From positions 806,001 through 870,000 of the forward strand of contig NZ_JAJVKV010000005.1 of the NCBI RefSeq assembly GCF_024198175.1: a stretch of DNA of 64,000 nucleotides. Direction: 5' to 3'. The stretch is from Pyxidicoccus xibeiensis (lineage in GTDB: Bacteria > Myxococcota > Myxococcia > Myxococcales > Myxococcaceae). A program made the translations under genes and the position numbers. Of this stretch, positions 14,440 through 23,338 are shown in pieces; position 1 is the stretch's first letter; each line of letters begins with the position of its first letter. Under the pieces are notes generated by a model. That model saw nothing but the letters and a program-made list of their open reading frames with translations. It was not told where the DNA came from and ran no database searches.

Positions 14440-17400
14440 ATGCATCACACATTCCGCCGCATGGGGCCCAGTGAACTGCTGCCCCGATACATCTTCGCGG
14501 AGAGCCTCTTCGCCCGTCGCCGGGTGCTGGAAGTCGACGCCGTGGCCTCCACGGGCGGCGAGAGCGCGCGCTTCCTGGTGGAACGCGGCGCCCGCGCGGT
14601 GGTGTCCTGCGACGCCGACCTGACGGCGGTGGCCGCGGCGCAGAAGGCCCACGGCGGCCCGGCGCTGCGCTTCCGCGCCAACGTCTACGACGACTTCGAG
14701 TCCGGCAGCTTCGACGTGGTGCTGGTCGCGGACCTGGCGCCCTACGTGAAGGCGCCCGAGCTGATGGCCGAGCTGGCGCGACTGGTGGCGAAGCAGGGCT
14801 TCCTCGTGGGGGGCCTTCGCAACGGGGCCGGCCTGGCGCTGCCGCAGCTGCTGGAGGCGGAGGAGTCCGTGCCGCCCACCTACGGGCTGCTGCTGGACGC
14901 GCTGTCCGCGCACTTCCCTCATGTGGAGGTGGCCACGCAGTCGCCGGTGCTGGGCTACCAGCTCGCCTTCGAGCGCGGTGAGGGGCTTCAGGTCGACGGC
15001 ACCCTGGTGAGTGGCAGCGAGGCCGCCTACTTCCTGGTGGTGGCCGGGCAGGAGCCGGCGCGGGTGGTGGACCCCACGTGGGTGCAGCTGCCGCCGGAGC
15101 CGCTGGCCTTCACGCGCGGGAAGCTGGACGAGGTGGTGGCGCGCGCGAAGTCCTGGGAGGACCGCAGCGCTCGGCTGAAGGAGTCGCTGACGAAGCTCCG
15201 GGCGGAGCTGACGGACCGCGAGGCCGAGGTGGCGTCGCTGCGGCCGTCGCTGGAGACGGCGCGCGACGAGGTGGCCCGGCTCACCGCGCAGCTGGAGCTG
15301 GCGCGCGGCACCCAGCAGTCCCAGCGCGAGCGGGACGACCTGTCCGGCAAGCTGCGCCGTCGCGAGACGGAGCTGCAGGTGGCGCAGGAGCGGCTCGCGG
15401 ATGCGGACCGCCGGCTCGCGGCACAGCGGCTGGAGGTGGAGGCCGCGCAGCGCGCCCAGGCGGATGCGGGCGTGCAGGTGCTGGCCGCGCAGGAGGCGCT
15501 GCGGCTGGAGCGCGCCCGGCGCGAGGAGACTGTCGCCTCTTTGGAAGAGGCCCGCGAGCGGCTGACGCAGGCCTATACGCAGGTGCGCGAGGCGCAGGAC
15601 GAGCTGTCCACGCTGCGCATCGACCGGGAGAAGGACCGGCTGGCGGCGGAGCGCGCCGTGGAGCTGTCCGAGGACCGGCGAAGGGCGGCGGAGGCCGCAC
15701 GTGAGCGCGAGCTGCGCATCGCCGAGCAGTACTCGGCGGCGCTGGCGGCCGTGGAGCACCTGAAGGCGGAGTCGGCGCGGGCGGAGGAGCTCCACCGCGA
15801 CTCGGGCGCGGCGGTGGCGGTGAAGGAGGCGGAGCTGGCGCGCGCGGCGCGTGAGCTGGCGGACGCCCGGCAGCGGGCCGCCTCGGCCGAAGGGGCCCGG
15901 AAGGACGCGGAGGCGCGGCTGGAGGCGCTCCAGTCCGAGGGACGCGGGCTGGAGACGGAGCTGGTGTCGGCGCGTGAGGCCCAGGCCCGGCTGACGGCCG
16001 AGGTGGAGTCGCTCACGCGGAGCGAGGCGGCGGCGCGGGCCTCGGCGGCGAAGCTGGAGGAGTCGCTCCACGAGGCCGGCGAGCGGCTGGCGGCGCTGGA
16101 GTCGGAGCGCGCGCGGACGGAGGCGAACCTCGGCCAGGCGCTGGAGACCGAGCGGGCGGAGCTGCGGGAGCGGCTGGCCGCGCTGGAGCGCGTGCTGGAG
16201 TCCGAGCGCGCCCGGGCGGAGGCGCTGGCCGGACAGCTGGAGGCGGAAGAGGCTGCGCGGGCGGAAGTCGAGGCCCGGCGGCTGGAGCTGGCGGAGGAGC
16301 GCGAGGCGCTGGTGCGCCGCGTGGTCGAGCTGGAGGCCCAGCTCTCCTCCCAGGCGCGGGCCCATCGGCAGGAGCTGGAGCTGGCGGTCCAGACCGCGCA
16401 GGCGGAGCTGGAGTCGTCGCGAGAGGCGCACCGCGCGGCGCAGGCGCAGGCATCAGAGGTCCGCGGCGAGCTGGAGGTGGAACGGAACGTCCGTTCCACC
16501 GTCGAGGATGCGCTGCGGGTGGCGCGCGAACAGCTGGAGGACGCGGCGCGGCGGCTGGCCGAGGCCGAGTCCACGCTGGCTCACACCCGGGAGGCGCTGG
16601 ACGCGGAGGTGCTGCGGCGCACCGAGCTGGAGGCGTCGCTGGCCGAGGCTCGGGCCACGCTGGAGTCCGAGCGCGAGGGGCGGGAGCAGTCCGGCTCCGC
16701 GCTGGAGGCGCTGCGCACGAAGCTGGACGCGGAGCGTGGGGCGCGGAGCGGGGCGGAGGCCGCACTGGCGCAGACGCGGGCGGGACTGGAGGAGGCGCGA
16801 CAGGCGCTCGCCCAGGCACATGAGGCGCTCGCCGCGGAGCAGGAGCGACGGGCTCGCTGGGAGGCGGCGCTCGCGGACGCGCAGGCCCAGCTCCAGACGG
16901 AGGCACAGCAGCGCGCCCGGGCCGAGGCGGAGCTCATCGAGGCGCTGGCGCGGCTCCAGACCGAGGGTGAGCAGCGCGCTGGTATAGAGGTAGCGCTCGC
17001 GGAGGCTCAGGCCCGGCTGGAGACGGAAAGCGAGCAGCGCGCCCGGGTAGAGGCGTCGTTCGCGGAGGCGCAGGCCCGCCTCCAGTCGGAAGGCCAGCGG
17101 GGCTCCCAGGCGGAGTCGGTGCTGGTGGAGACGCGGGCCCGGCTCCAGACGGAGGCACAGGAGCGCGCTCGCGCGGAGGCTGCGCTGGCGGAAGCCGAGG
17201 CCCGCTTCGAGGCCGAAGAGGAGCAGCGCTCCCGTTCGGAGTCGGCGCTCCTGGATGCGCTGTCCCGCCTGAGGGCCGAAGGCCAGGAGCGGGGTCGGGC
17301 GGAAGCGGCGCTGACCGAAGCTCGGGACGCACTGGCGTCGGAGCGTGAGCGTCGCGAGCGCCTGGAGGCCGAGCTCACCGAGATGCGGGAGCGCGCCTTC

Positions 17401-20400
17401 GGAGCGGACGAGGTCGTCACCCGGCTCCAGGCCGAGGCCGCGTCCGAGCGCGAAGGCCGTGTCCAGGCCCAGGCCGCGCGCGCGGAGGTCCAGGCATCGC
17501 TCGAAGCCGAGCGCGAGGCGCTAGCACGGCTCGACGAGGCGCTTGCCTCGGCTCGCGCGGAAGTCCAGGGCGAGCGTGAGGCCCGGACGGGCCTGGAGGC
17601 CGCGCTCACCCAGACCCGCACCGAGCTGGCGACGGAGCAGGCGGAGCGGGTCCGGAGCGATGAGGACCTCGCACTGGCTCGCACGGAGCTGGAGGCGGAG
17701 CGGCAGGGCCGCAACGAGGGTGAAGCCGGGCTGGCCCAGGTCCGTGCCCGGCTGGAGGCGGAGCAGTTCGCTCGTGCCGACGCGGAGACCGCGCTGGCCC
17801 GGGTCCGCAAGGAACTCGACGACGAGCAGGAGGCTCGCGCGGAGGCTGGGAGCGCGCTGGCCCGGGCGCAGGCCGAGGCGGAGCGTGAGCGGGCCGCCCT
17901 GGCCGAAGCCCGTGCGGAGCTGGAGTCGCTGCGCGCCGACGCCGCGGCGCGAGAGCAGGCTCAGCAGGAGCGCCTGGCGGCCGCCGAGCGGGTGATGGCG
18001 GAGCAGCAGCGCGCGCTGGAGGAGCTTCGCACTGCCTCCGAGTCCGGCGAGCACGAGCTGCGCGCCACCGTTACGCGGCTGGAGTCCGAGCGCTCCCAGG
18101 TGGAGGCCAGGCTCGTGGAGGCCGAAGCCGCTCGGGAGGCGGACGTCGCGCTCCGTACCTCTCTGGAGCAGGCGCTCGCGGAGATGGAGGCGGCCCGGCG
18201 CGAGGCGGAGGTGCAGGTCTCCGAGCGCGACGAGGCTCTTCAGGAGCTGCAGGCACAGGTTTCGCGGCTGCGGGAGCAGGTGGGGGAGGGCGAAGCCGAC
18301 GCCCGCCGCCTCACCGAGGCCGCCACCACGACCGAGCGGGAGTTGGTGGAGGCTCGCGCGCGGACGGCGGCGCTCGAGGCCGAACTGGAAGGGGCGCTCG
18401 CCCGCGCGGAGCAGCAGCAGCGCGAGCTGGAGGCCCAGCGCGCCGAGGACCAGACGCAGGCCCAGATAGCACTGGAGGCCGCACAGCAGGAGGTGCTGGC
18501 CCTTCGCGCGGAGCTGGGACACCTGGTGGCCGCGCGGCAGGAACTCATGCGCTTGGGCATGGAGCTTCAGCGGGCCATGGCCGCCCTGCACGAGCGGGGC
18601 ATGCACATCGCCCGGCTCGACGAGGAGCTGGTGGATGCACGCGACCGGCTCGCCGCGCAGCGGGAGAATGCCGAGCTGCTGATGGTGCAGCTCGAGACGG
18701 CACGGCGCTTCGCGGGCAAGGCCACGGCCATGGAGAGCTCGCTGGAGGCCGAGCGCGCCGCGCTGGAGAACCTCCGTGCCGAGCTCGCACGTACCACCGA
18801 GGTTGCCAGGACCGAGCAGGAGCGCGCCGCCACACTGGAGGCACGACTCGCGGAAGCCACCGCCCACTTCGAGGCGCAGCAGTCCGAGCTGGCCTCGCGG
18901 CTGGCGGCGACCACCGCCCTGCTGGACACCCAGCGGGCGCGCTCCGAGGCAGAGCTCACCGAGCTGGAAGCCCGGCTCGACGAGGCCACGGCCCTTCGCG
19001 CCGAGCTGGAGACGCGACTCTCGGACACGACAGCACAGTCCGAGGCGGTGCGTGCCGAGCTGGAGACACGACTCTCGGATACGGCGGCTCAATTCGAGGC
19101 CGTGCGTGCCGAGCTGGAGACGCGACTGTCGGATACCGCGGCTCAGTCTGAGGTCATGCGTGCCGAACTGGAGGCGCGCCTCGCGGATGCGGCGACTCAG
19201 GCCGAGGCGCTGCGAACCGAGCTGGAGACGCGACTCAAGGACGCTACCGCGCGGGCCGAGGCAGTCCATACCGAGCTGGAGGCCCGCCTCACCGATGCGG
19301 CGGCTCAGGCTGAGGCACTGCGTGCCGACATGGATGCGCGCCTCACGGACACCGCGACTCGCGCCGAGGCCGACAAGGCCGAGCTGGAACGCCAGCTCTT
19401 TGAGGTCACCTCGCGCGCCGAGGCCGACAGGGCCGAGCTGGAACGCCAGCTCTCTGAGGTCACCTCGCGCGCCGAGGCCGACCGGGCCACGCTGGAAGCG
19501 CAGCTCACCGAAATCACCACCCGTGCCGAGGACGACAGGGCCGCGCTGGAAGCACAGCTCGCCGAGCTCGCCACCCGCGCCGGGGCGGAGAAGGCCGAGC
19601 TGGAGGCCCGCCTCGCGGAGACCACCGAGCGCTTCGAGGCGGAGAAGTCCGTCCTGGAGACCCGTGCCGCCGAGGCAACCTCCCGCCTGGACGCCCAGCG
19701 CGCCGAGCTGGAGACCACCGCCGCCGAGAACCTCGCCGCGCTCCAGGCCACCCAGGAGCGCCTCGCCCGCGCCGAGGCCGAGCGCACCGCCATGGCCTCC
19801 GAGCGCGAGCGCTACCAGTCGGAGCTGACCGTCGCCAAGGCGGCCCGCGTCCGCCTGGAAGGCCGCATCGCCGCGATAGAGACGACCTCTACCGACGCCG
19901 TCCGCATCCTCGATGCCGAGCGCGCCGAACGCACCCGTGTCGAGCAGGCCCTGGAAGCCGCGAAGCAGCAGCTCCAGCAGCGCGAGGGCAGCACGTCCGA
20001 GAAGCTGAAGACCCTCCAGGGTGAGCTCATGGCCCTCCGCGACCAGGTGGGCAGCCTGAACGCGGAGAAGCAGGGCCTCCTCCAGGACCGCGCCGAGCGC
20101 ACCCGCCTGGAGACCCGCGTCCGCGAGCAGCAGGCCCGCCTGGAGTCCCTCGAGGCCGAGCGCACCGAGCTCCTCAAGTCCGTCGAGGACCTCCGGGCCT
20201 CCGCCCAGCCCGAGGCCGTCCTGGAGATGGCCGCGGAGCTGGAGCAGCTCCAGACCCAGGTGGAGGAGCTCCAGAAGAAGCTCAACGCCCAGGAGACGGA
20301 GCTGGGTGCCCTGCGCAGGCAGGCCGCCCGTGCCGGCGCCAACCCCGTCCAGGAAATCTACGAGCGCGCCAACGCCGAGCTGAACGCCGTGAAGAACGAG

Positions 20401-20553
20401 CTCTCCCGCCGGTCGGCCTCCCCCTCGGCTGCCCCCGGGGGAGCAACCGGCCGCACGCCCATCATCCCCCAGGCGAAGCCTGGCCGCGCCGCCGTGCCCG
20501 CGCTCGACATGCCGCCCCCGGCAGCGCCGAAAAACCCGGGCGAGCGCGAGTGA
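14440..20553 (+). CDS. 2037-residue coiled-coil protein with N-terminal methyltransferase-like domain
   Basis: Not recognised as a named protein. Residues about 15-210 resemble a class I SAM-methyltransferase fold (RRVLEVDAVASTGGESARFL, then SFDVVLVADLAPYVKAPELM), but the usual GxGxG loop reads as an STGG-type remnant. From about residue 220 to 1960 the protein is almost continuous coiled coil rich in Glu, Ala, Arg and Leu. It holds two distinct repeat arrays, one with a 21-residue and one with an 18-residue period. The last 75 residues are Pro/Gly/Ala-rich and probably disordered. No membrane segment or signal peptide is seen, so it is likely a cytosolic scaffold or filament. ATG 14461 is an alternative start. 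Confidence 0.8.
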   Translation: MHHTFRRMGPSELLPRYIFAESLFARRRVLEVDAVASTGGESARFLVERGARAVVSCDADLTAVAAAQKAHGGPALRFRANVYDDFESGSFDVVLVADLAPYVKAPELMAELARLVAKQGFLVGGLRNGAGLALPQLLEAEESVPPTYGLLLDALSAHFPHVEVATQSPVLGYQLAFERGEGLQVDGTLVSGSEAAYFLVVAGQEPARVVDPTWVQLPPEPLAFTRGKLDEVVARAKSWEDRSARLKESLTKLRAELTDREAEVASLRPSLETARDEVARLTAQLELARGTQQSQRERDDLSGKLRRRETELQVAQERLADADRRLAAQRLEVEAAQRAQADAGVQVLAAQEALRLERARREETVASLEEARERLTQAYTQVREAQDELSTLRIDREKDRLAAERAVELSEDRRRAAEAARERELRIAEQYSAALAAVEHLKAESARAEELHRDSGAAVAVKEAELARAARELADARQRAASAEGARKDAEARLEALQSEGRGLETELVSAREAQARLTAEVESLTRSEAAARASAAKLEESLHEAGERLAALESERARTEANLGQALETERAELRERLAALERVLESERARAEALAGQLEAEEAARAEVEARRLELAEEREALVRRVVELEAQLSSQARAHRQELELAVQTAQAELESSREAHRAAQAQASEVRGELEVERNVRSTVEDALRVAREQLEDAARRLAEAESTLAHTREALDAEVLRRTELEASLAEARATLESEREGREQSGSALEALRTKLDAERGARSGAEAALAQTRAGLEEARQALAQAHEALAAEQERRARWEAALADAQAQLQTEAQQRARAEAELIEALARLQTEGEQRAGIEVALAEAQARLETESEQRARVEASFAEAQARLQSEGQRGSQAESVLVETRARLQTEAQERARAEAALAEAEARFEAEEEQRSRSESALLDALSRLRAEGQERGRAEAALTEARDALASERERRERLEAELTEMRERAFGADEVVTRLQAEAASEREGRVQAQAARAEVQASLEAEREALARLDEALASARAEVQGEREARTGLEAALTQTRTELATEQAERVRSDEDLALARTELEAERQGRNEGEAGLAQVRARLEAEQFARADAETALARVRKELDDEQEARAEAGSALARAQAEAERERAALAEARAELESLRADAAAREQAQQERLAAAERVMAEQQRALEELRTASESGEHELRATVTRLESERSQVEARLVEAEAAREADVALRTSLEQALAEMEAARREAEVQVSERDEALQELQAQVSRLREQVGEGEADARRLTEAATTTERELVEARARTAALEAELEGALARAEQQQRELEAQRAEDQTQAQIALEAAQQEVLALRAELGHLVAARQELMRLGMELQRAMAALHERGMHIARLDEELVDARDRLAAQRENAELLMVQLETARRFAGKATAMESSLEAERAALENLRAELARTTEVARTEQERAATLEARLAEATAHFEAQQSELASRLAATTALLDTQRARSEAELTELEARLDEATALRAELETRLSDTTAQSEAVRAELETRLSDTAAQFEAVRAELETRLSDTAAQSEVMRAELEARLADAATQAEALRTELETRLKDATARAEAVHTELEARLTDAAAQAEALRADMDARLTDTATRAEADKAELERQLFEVTSRAEADRAELERQLSEVTSRAEADRATLEAQLTEITTRAEDDRAALEAQLAELATRAGAEKAELEARLAETTERFEAEKSVLETRAAEATSRLDAQRAELETTAAENLAALQATQERLARAEAERTAMASERERYQSELTVAKAARVRLEGRIAAIETTSTDAVRILDAERAERTRVEQALEAAKQQLQQREGSTSEKLKTLQGELMALRDQVGSLNAEKQGLLQDRAERTRLETRVREQQARLESLEAERTELLKSVEDLRASAQPEAVLEMAAELEQLQTQVEELQKKLNAQETELGALRRQAARAGANPVQEIYERANAELNAVKNELSRRSASPSAAPGGATGRTPIIPQAKPGRAAVPALDMPPPAAPKNPGERE
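16867..17370 (+). repeat. 63-bp tandem repeats (21-residue units), eight copies
   Basis: Within the giant coiled-coil gene, eight consecutive units follow the pattern ALAEAQARLxTExEQRARAEA. The 21 residues are three heptads per unit, compatible with a regular left-handed coiled coil. Copies are diverged at DNA level, so the array is old. Confidence 0.75.
18997..19698 (+). repeat. 54-bp tandem repeats (18-residue units), thirteen copies
   Basis: Within the same gene, thirteen consecutive units follow RAELETRLSDTAAQSEAV. The period of 18 (7+11) differs from the heptad-based array upstream. The first three or four copies are nearly identical at DNA level, suggesting recent expansion there. Confidence 0.8.
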
Positions 20554-20577
20554 TGGGTCGCCGCTAGGATAGCGCCC

Positions 20578-21429
20578 GTGGACGCTCGCGAGCGCATCTT
20601 CAAGTATCACGGCCTGGGCAACGACTTCGTCGTGCTGGACCGGCGCCGTACCGGTGTGGACATCGACGCCGCCACCTCCCGGTGGCTGTGTGACCGGCGC
20701 CTGGGCATCGGCGCGGACGGCGTGCTGACGCTCCTGCCCTCCACGCGTGGCGTGGCCCGCATGGTGGTGCACAACGCCGACGGCAGCATCGCGGAGATGT
20801 GCGGCAACGGCCTGCGCTGCGCGGTGAAGTACCTGGTGGACCACACCGACGACAACCCCGGGCGCATCGACGTGGAGACCGGCGCCGGCGTGCTCTCCTG
20901 CATCCCCGGCTACGGCGACGGCGGCGTCATCGGCGTGGACATCTCCATGGGCCCCGCGCGCCTGGTCGCTCCGAACCTGCCCTCCGGCACCACCGGCAAG
21001 CCCTTCCTGGACTCGCCCCTGCCGGACCATCCCGAACTGCGCGGCTCGGCGGTGAGCATGGGCAACCCGCACCTCGTCCTCCTGGACCAGCCACTCGAAG
21101 ACGCGGCCCGCCTGGGCCCCGAGCTGGAGCACCACCCCTCCTTCCCCGACCGCACCAACGTGGAGTTCGTCCGCGTGGAATCCGACGGTCTCACGGTAGT
21201 GGTGTGGGAGCGGGGCTGTGGGCTGACGCAGGCATGCGGCACCGGGGCCTGTGCCTCGGCGGTGGCGGCGGTGCTGGCGAAGCGGCTGCCCCAGGACGCC
21301 TGGCTGCGAGTCACGCTGCCTGGCGGAGACCTGCGCATCCGCGTGCCCGGCGACCTGTCCGACATCCGCCTGCGGGGCCCCGTGGCCTTCGTCTTCGAGG
21401 GCGTTGTCGCGCTTCCTCCGCCCCGGTAA
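20578..21429 (+). CDS. dapF: Diaminopimelate epimerase
   Basis: Interconverts LL- and meso-diaminopimelate for lysine and peptidoglycan synthesis, in the cytosol, without a cofactor. The 283-residue protein has the N-terminal signature KYHGLGNDFVVLD and both catalytic cysteines, in EMCGNGLRC and in QACGTGACAS. The start is GTG; ATG alternatives lie too far in. It begins 24 bp after the giant coiled-coil gene and ends 41 bp before a response regulator, all on the same strand, so they may share a transcript. Confidence 0.95.
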   Translation: MDARERIFKYHGLGNDFVVLDRRRTGVDIDAATSRWLCDRRLGIGADGVLTLLPSTRGVARMVVHNADGSIAEMCGNGLRCAVKYLVDHTDDNPGRIDVETGAGVLSCIPGYGDGGVIGVDISMGPARLVAPNLPSGTTGKPFLDSPLPDHPELRGSAVSMGNPHLVLLDQPLEDAARLGPELEHHPSFPDRTNVEFVRVESDGLTVVVWERGCGLTQACGTGACASAVAAVLAKRLPQDAWLRVTLPGGDLRIRVPGDLSDIRLRGPVAFVFEGVVALPPPR

Positions 21430-21470
21430 CCTCCCGCGTTCCTCCCCTCGCACCCGGGTCAGAACGCGCC

Positions 21471-23321
21471 TTGGCCGGTCCCATCCTCGTCGTCGACGAC
21501 GACCGTTTCTTCCGTCAGCTCGCCAGCGACATGCTCACCCGCAACGGTCACCGCGTGGTGGCCGTGGAGAACGCGACGCTCGCGCTCGAAGAGGCGTCCC
21601 GCACGCCCTTCGACCTGGTCATCACCGACGTGGTGATGCCCGGCGTGGACGGCTTCAGCCTCACCGCGCGCCTGCGCGAGAAGGACCCGGACCAGGAGGT
21701 CATCCTCGTCAGCCAGCGCACCGACGTGCGCGGCTCGGAGATGGCGCTGCGCTCGGGCGCCGCGGACTGTCTCACCAAGCCGGTGGACGAGGCCGACATG
21801 CTGCTGGCGGTGGACCGCGCCCTGGAGCGCGCCAGCCTCCGCCGTGAGCGCGCGCAGCTGCGCGACGAGAATCTCGAGTTCGCCCGCTTCCACAACCTGC
21901 ACCAGCGCTGCCTGGAGCTGTTGTCCCATCCGGACCTGGAGTGGCTGCAGGAGCGCATCCCCTCGGAGATGGCCGCCGTCTGTGACGCGCAGAGCGCCGC
22001 GCTGTGGGTGATGGACGACCGGGGAGACCTGGTGCTGCGCGCCTACCGCGGGCTGCTCGACAAGCAGTTCCTCGCGGAGAAGATGAACCCGGAGGGGCCG
22101 CTCGCGGGCCGGCTGCGCGAGGGCCAGCCCTGGTTCGCCCGCGACGAGCGCTCCGCGGTGATGTACGTGCCGCTGCTGTCCTCCGGGGAAATCGTCGGCC
22201 TGGCCCAGCTGTCGGACCCGCTGGCCGGGGACTTCCGGCCCGAGCACGCTCGCGATGCCCGCGTGCTGGCGGACTTCTCCGCCATCGGCGTGAAGAACGG
22301 CCGGAAGATGCTCGCGCTCCAGCGGCTGGGCCTGAGAGACCGCGAGACGGCGGCGTACAACCTCAGCTACTTCACCGACTACGCCTCCAAGGAAATCTAC
22401 AAGGCGCGCCGCTACGGGCGGACCTTCTCCCTGCTGACCTTCTCCATCGACAACCTGCCGCTGGTGCGGGTGCGGCTGGGGGCGGCGGACGCGAAGAAGG
22501 CGGTGCGCGGCATCATCCGCGCGCTCAGTAAGATCATCCGCGACTCGGACGTCATCGCGAAGGCGAGCGACCAGGAGTTCTACCTGCTCCTGCCGGAGAC
22601 GGACTTCTTCGGCGCGCTGATGTTCGTGCGCCGCGCGGTGGCCGCCGTGCGTGACGAGCCGGAGGCGCAGGACGTGGAGCAGCGCCTGCCGCTGGCGCTG
22701 GTGGGCGGGGCCAGCACCTTCCCCAAGGACGGTGAGGACTTCGACGAGCTGGTGCACCGCTGCCGCCGCCGCATGGACGAGCGCCGCGCGTCCCTGCAGC
22801 GCCGGCTGATGCTGGACGGGCTGCCCTTCTGGGACGAAGTGGACCTGCTCCTGGGCACGCCCAACAGCCCCAAGCTCCCGGTGGACGAGCGCTCCGAGCC
22901 CAGCCGCCGCGGCAAGGTGTCCGACGCGCTCTTCGACGAGCTGCAGGCGGAGATTGCCCGCGAGCTGATGAGAGACCCGGGCTCGCGCGGCCTCTTGTAC
23001 GTGGGCGGACCGGAGATTCGCACGGACCTGCCCATCGCCGCGGGCCTGGAGTCGGCGCCGCCGGACATGGCGTCGCGCATCTACCTGCTGGGCCGCCGGG
23101 TGGACCTGGAGTCGCACCCCGCGCTCACCCCCGTCTTCCTGGAGGGCGACGACCGCGTGACGCGGCACGAGTTCATCCTCTGGCTCTCCGAGAACGCCGC
23201 GTACGCGCTCATCCAGCGGCGCGGGCTCGGCGCGACATGGGGCTTCCATACCTCGGACACCGCGGTGGTGGACGGGCTCATCTCCAAGCTGCAGGCCGAG
23301 TACGACCTGCAGCCCTACTGA
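21471..23321 (+). CDS. Response regulator with GAF and degenerate GGDEF domains
   Basis: A 616-residue signalling protein. Residues 1-125 are a receiver domain (ILVVDDD acidic pair, phosphoacceptor Asp in LVITDVVMPGVDG, Lys in CLTKPVD). A GAF-like domain follows (about residues 150-290). Next comes a diguanylate-cyclase fold (about residues 305-430) whose signature reads ASDQEF where active enzymes have GGDEF, so it is probably catalytically dead. The last 185 residues contain a further uncharacterised region. The TTG start at 21471 was chosen because the receiver domain begins immediately after it. It is followed 17 bp later by a second response regulator. Confidence 0.82.
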   Translation: MAGPILVVDDDRFFRQLASDMLTRNGHRVVAVENATLALEEASRTPFDLVITDVVMPGVDGFSLTARLREKDPDQEVILVSQRTDVRGSEMALRSGAADCLTKPVDEADMLLAVDRALERASLRRERAQLRDENLEFARFHNLHQRCLELLSHPDLEWLQERIPSEMAAVCDAQSAALWVMDDRGDLVLRAYRGLLDKQFLAEKMNPEGPLAGRLREGQPWFARDERSAVMYVPLLSSGEIVGLAQLSDPLAGDFRPEHARDARVLADFSAIGVKNGRKMLALQRLGLRDRETAAYNLSYFTDYASKEIYKARRYGRTFSLLTFSIDNLPLVRVRLGAADAKKAVRGIIRALSKIIRDSDVIAKASDQEFYLLLPETDFFGALMFVRRAVAAVRDEPEAQDVEQRLPLALVGGASTFPKDGEDFDELVHRCRRRMDERRASLQRRLMLDGLPFWDEVDLLLGTPNSPKLPVDERSEPSRRGKVSDALFDELQAEIARELMRDPGSRGLLYVGGPEIRTDLPIAAGLESAPPDMASRIYLLGRRVDLESHPALTPVFLEGDDRVTRHEFILWLSENAAYALIQRRGLGATWGFHTSDTAVVDGLISKLQAEYDLQPY

Positions 23322-23338
23322 CACGAAGCGGAGCACCC

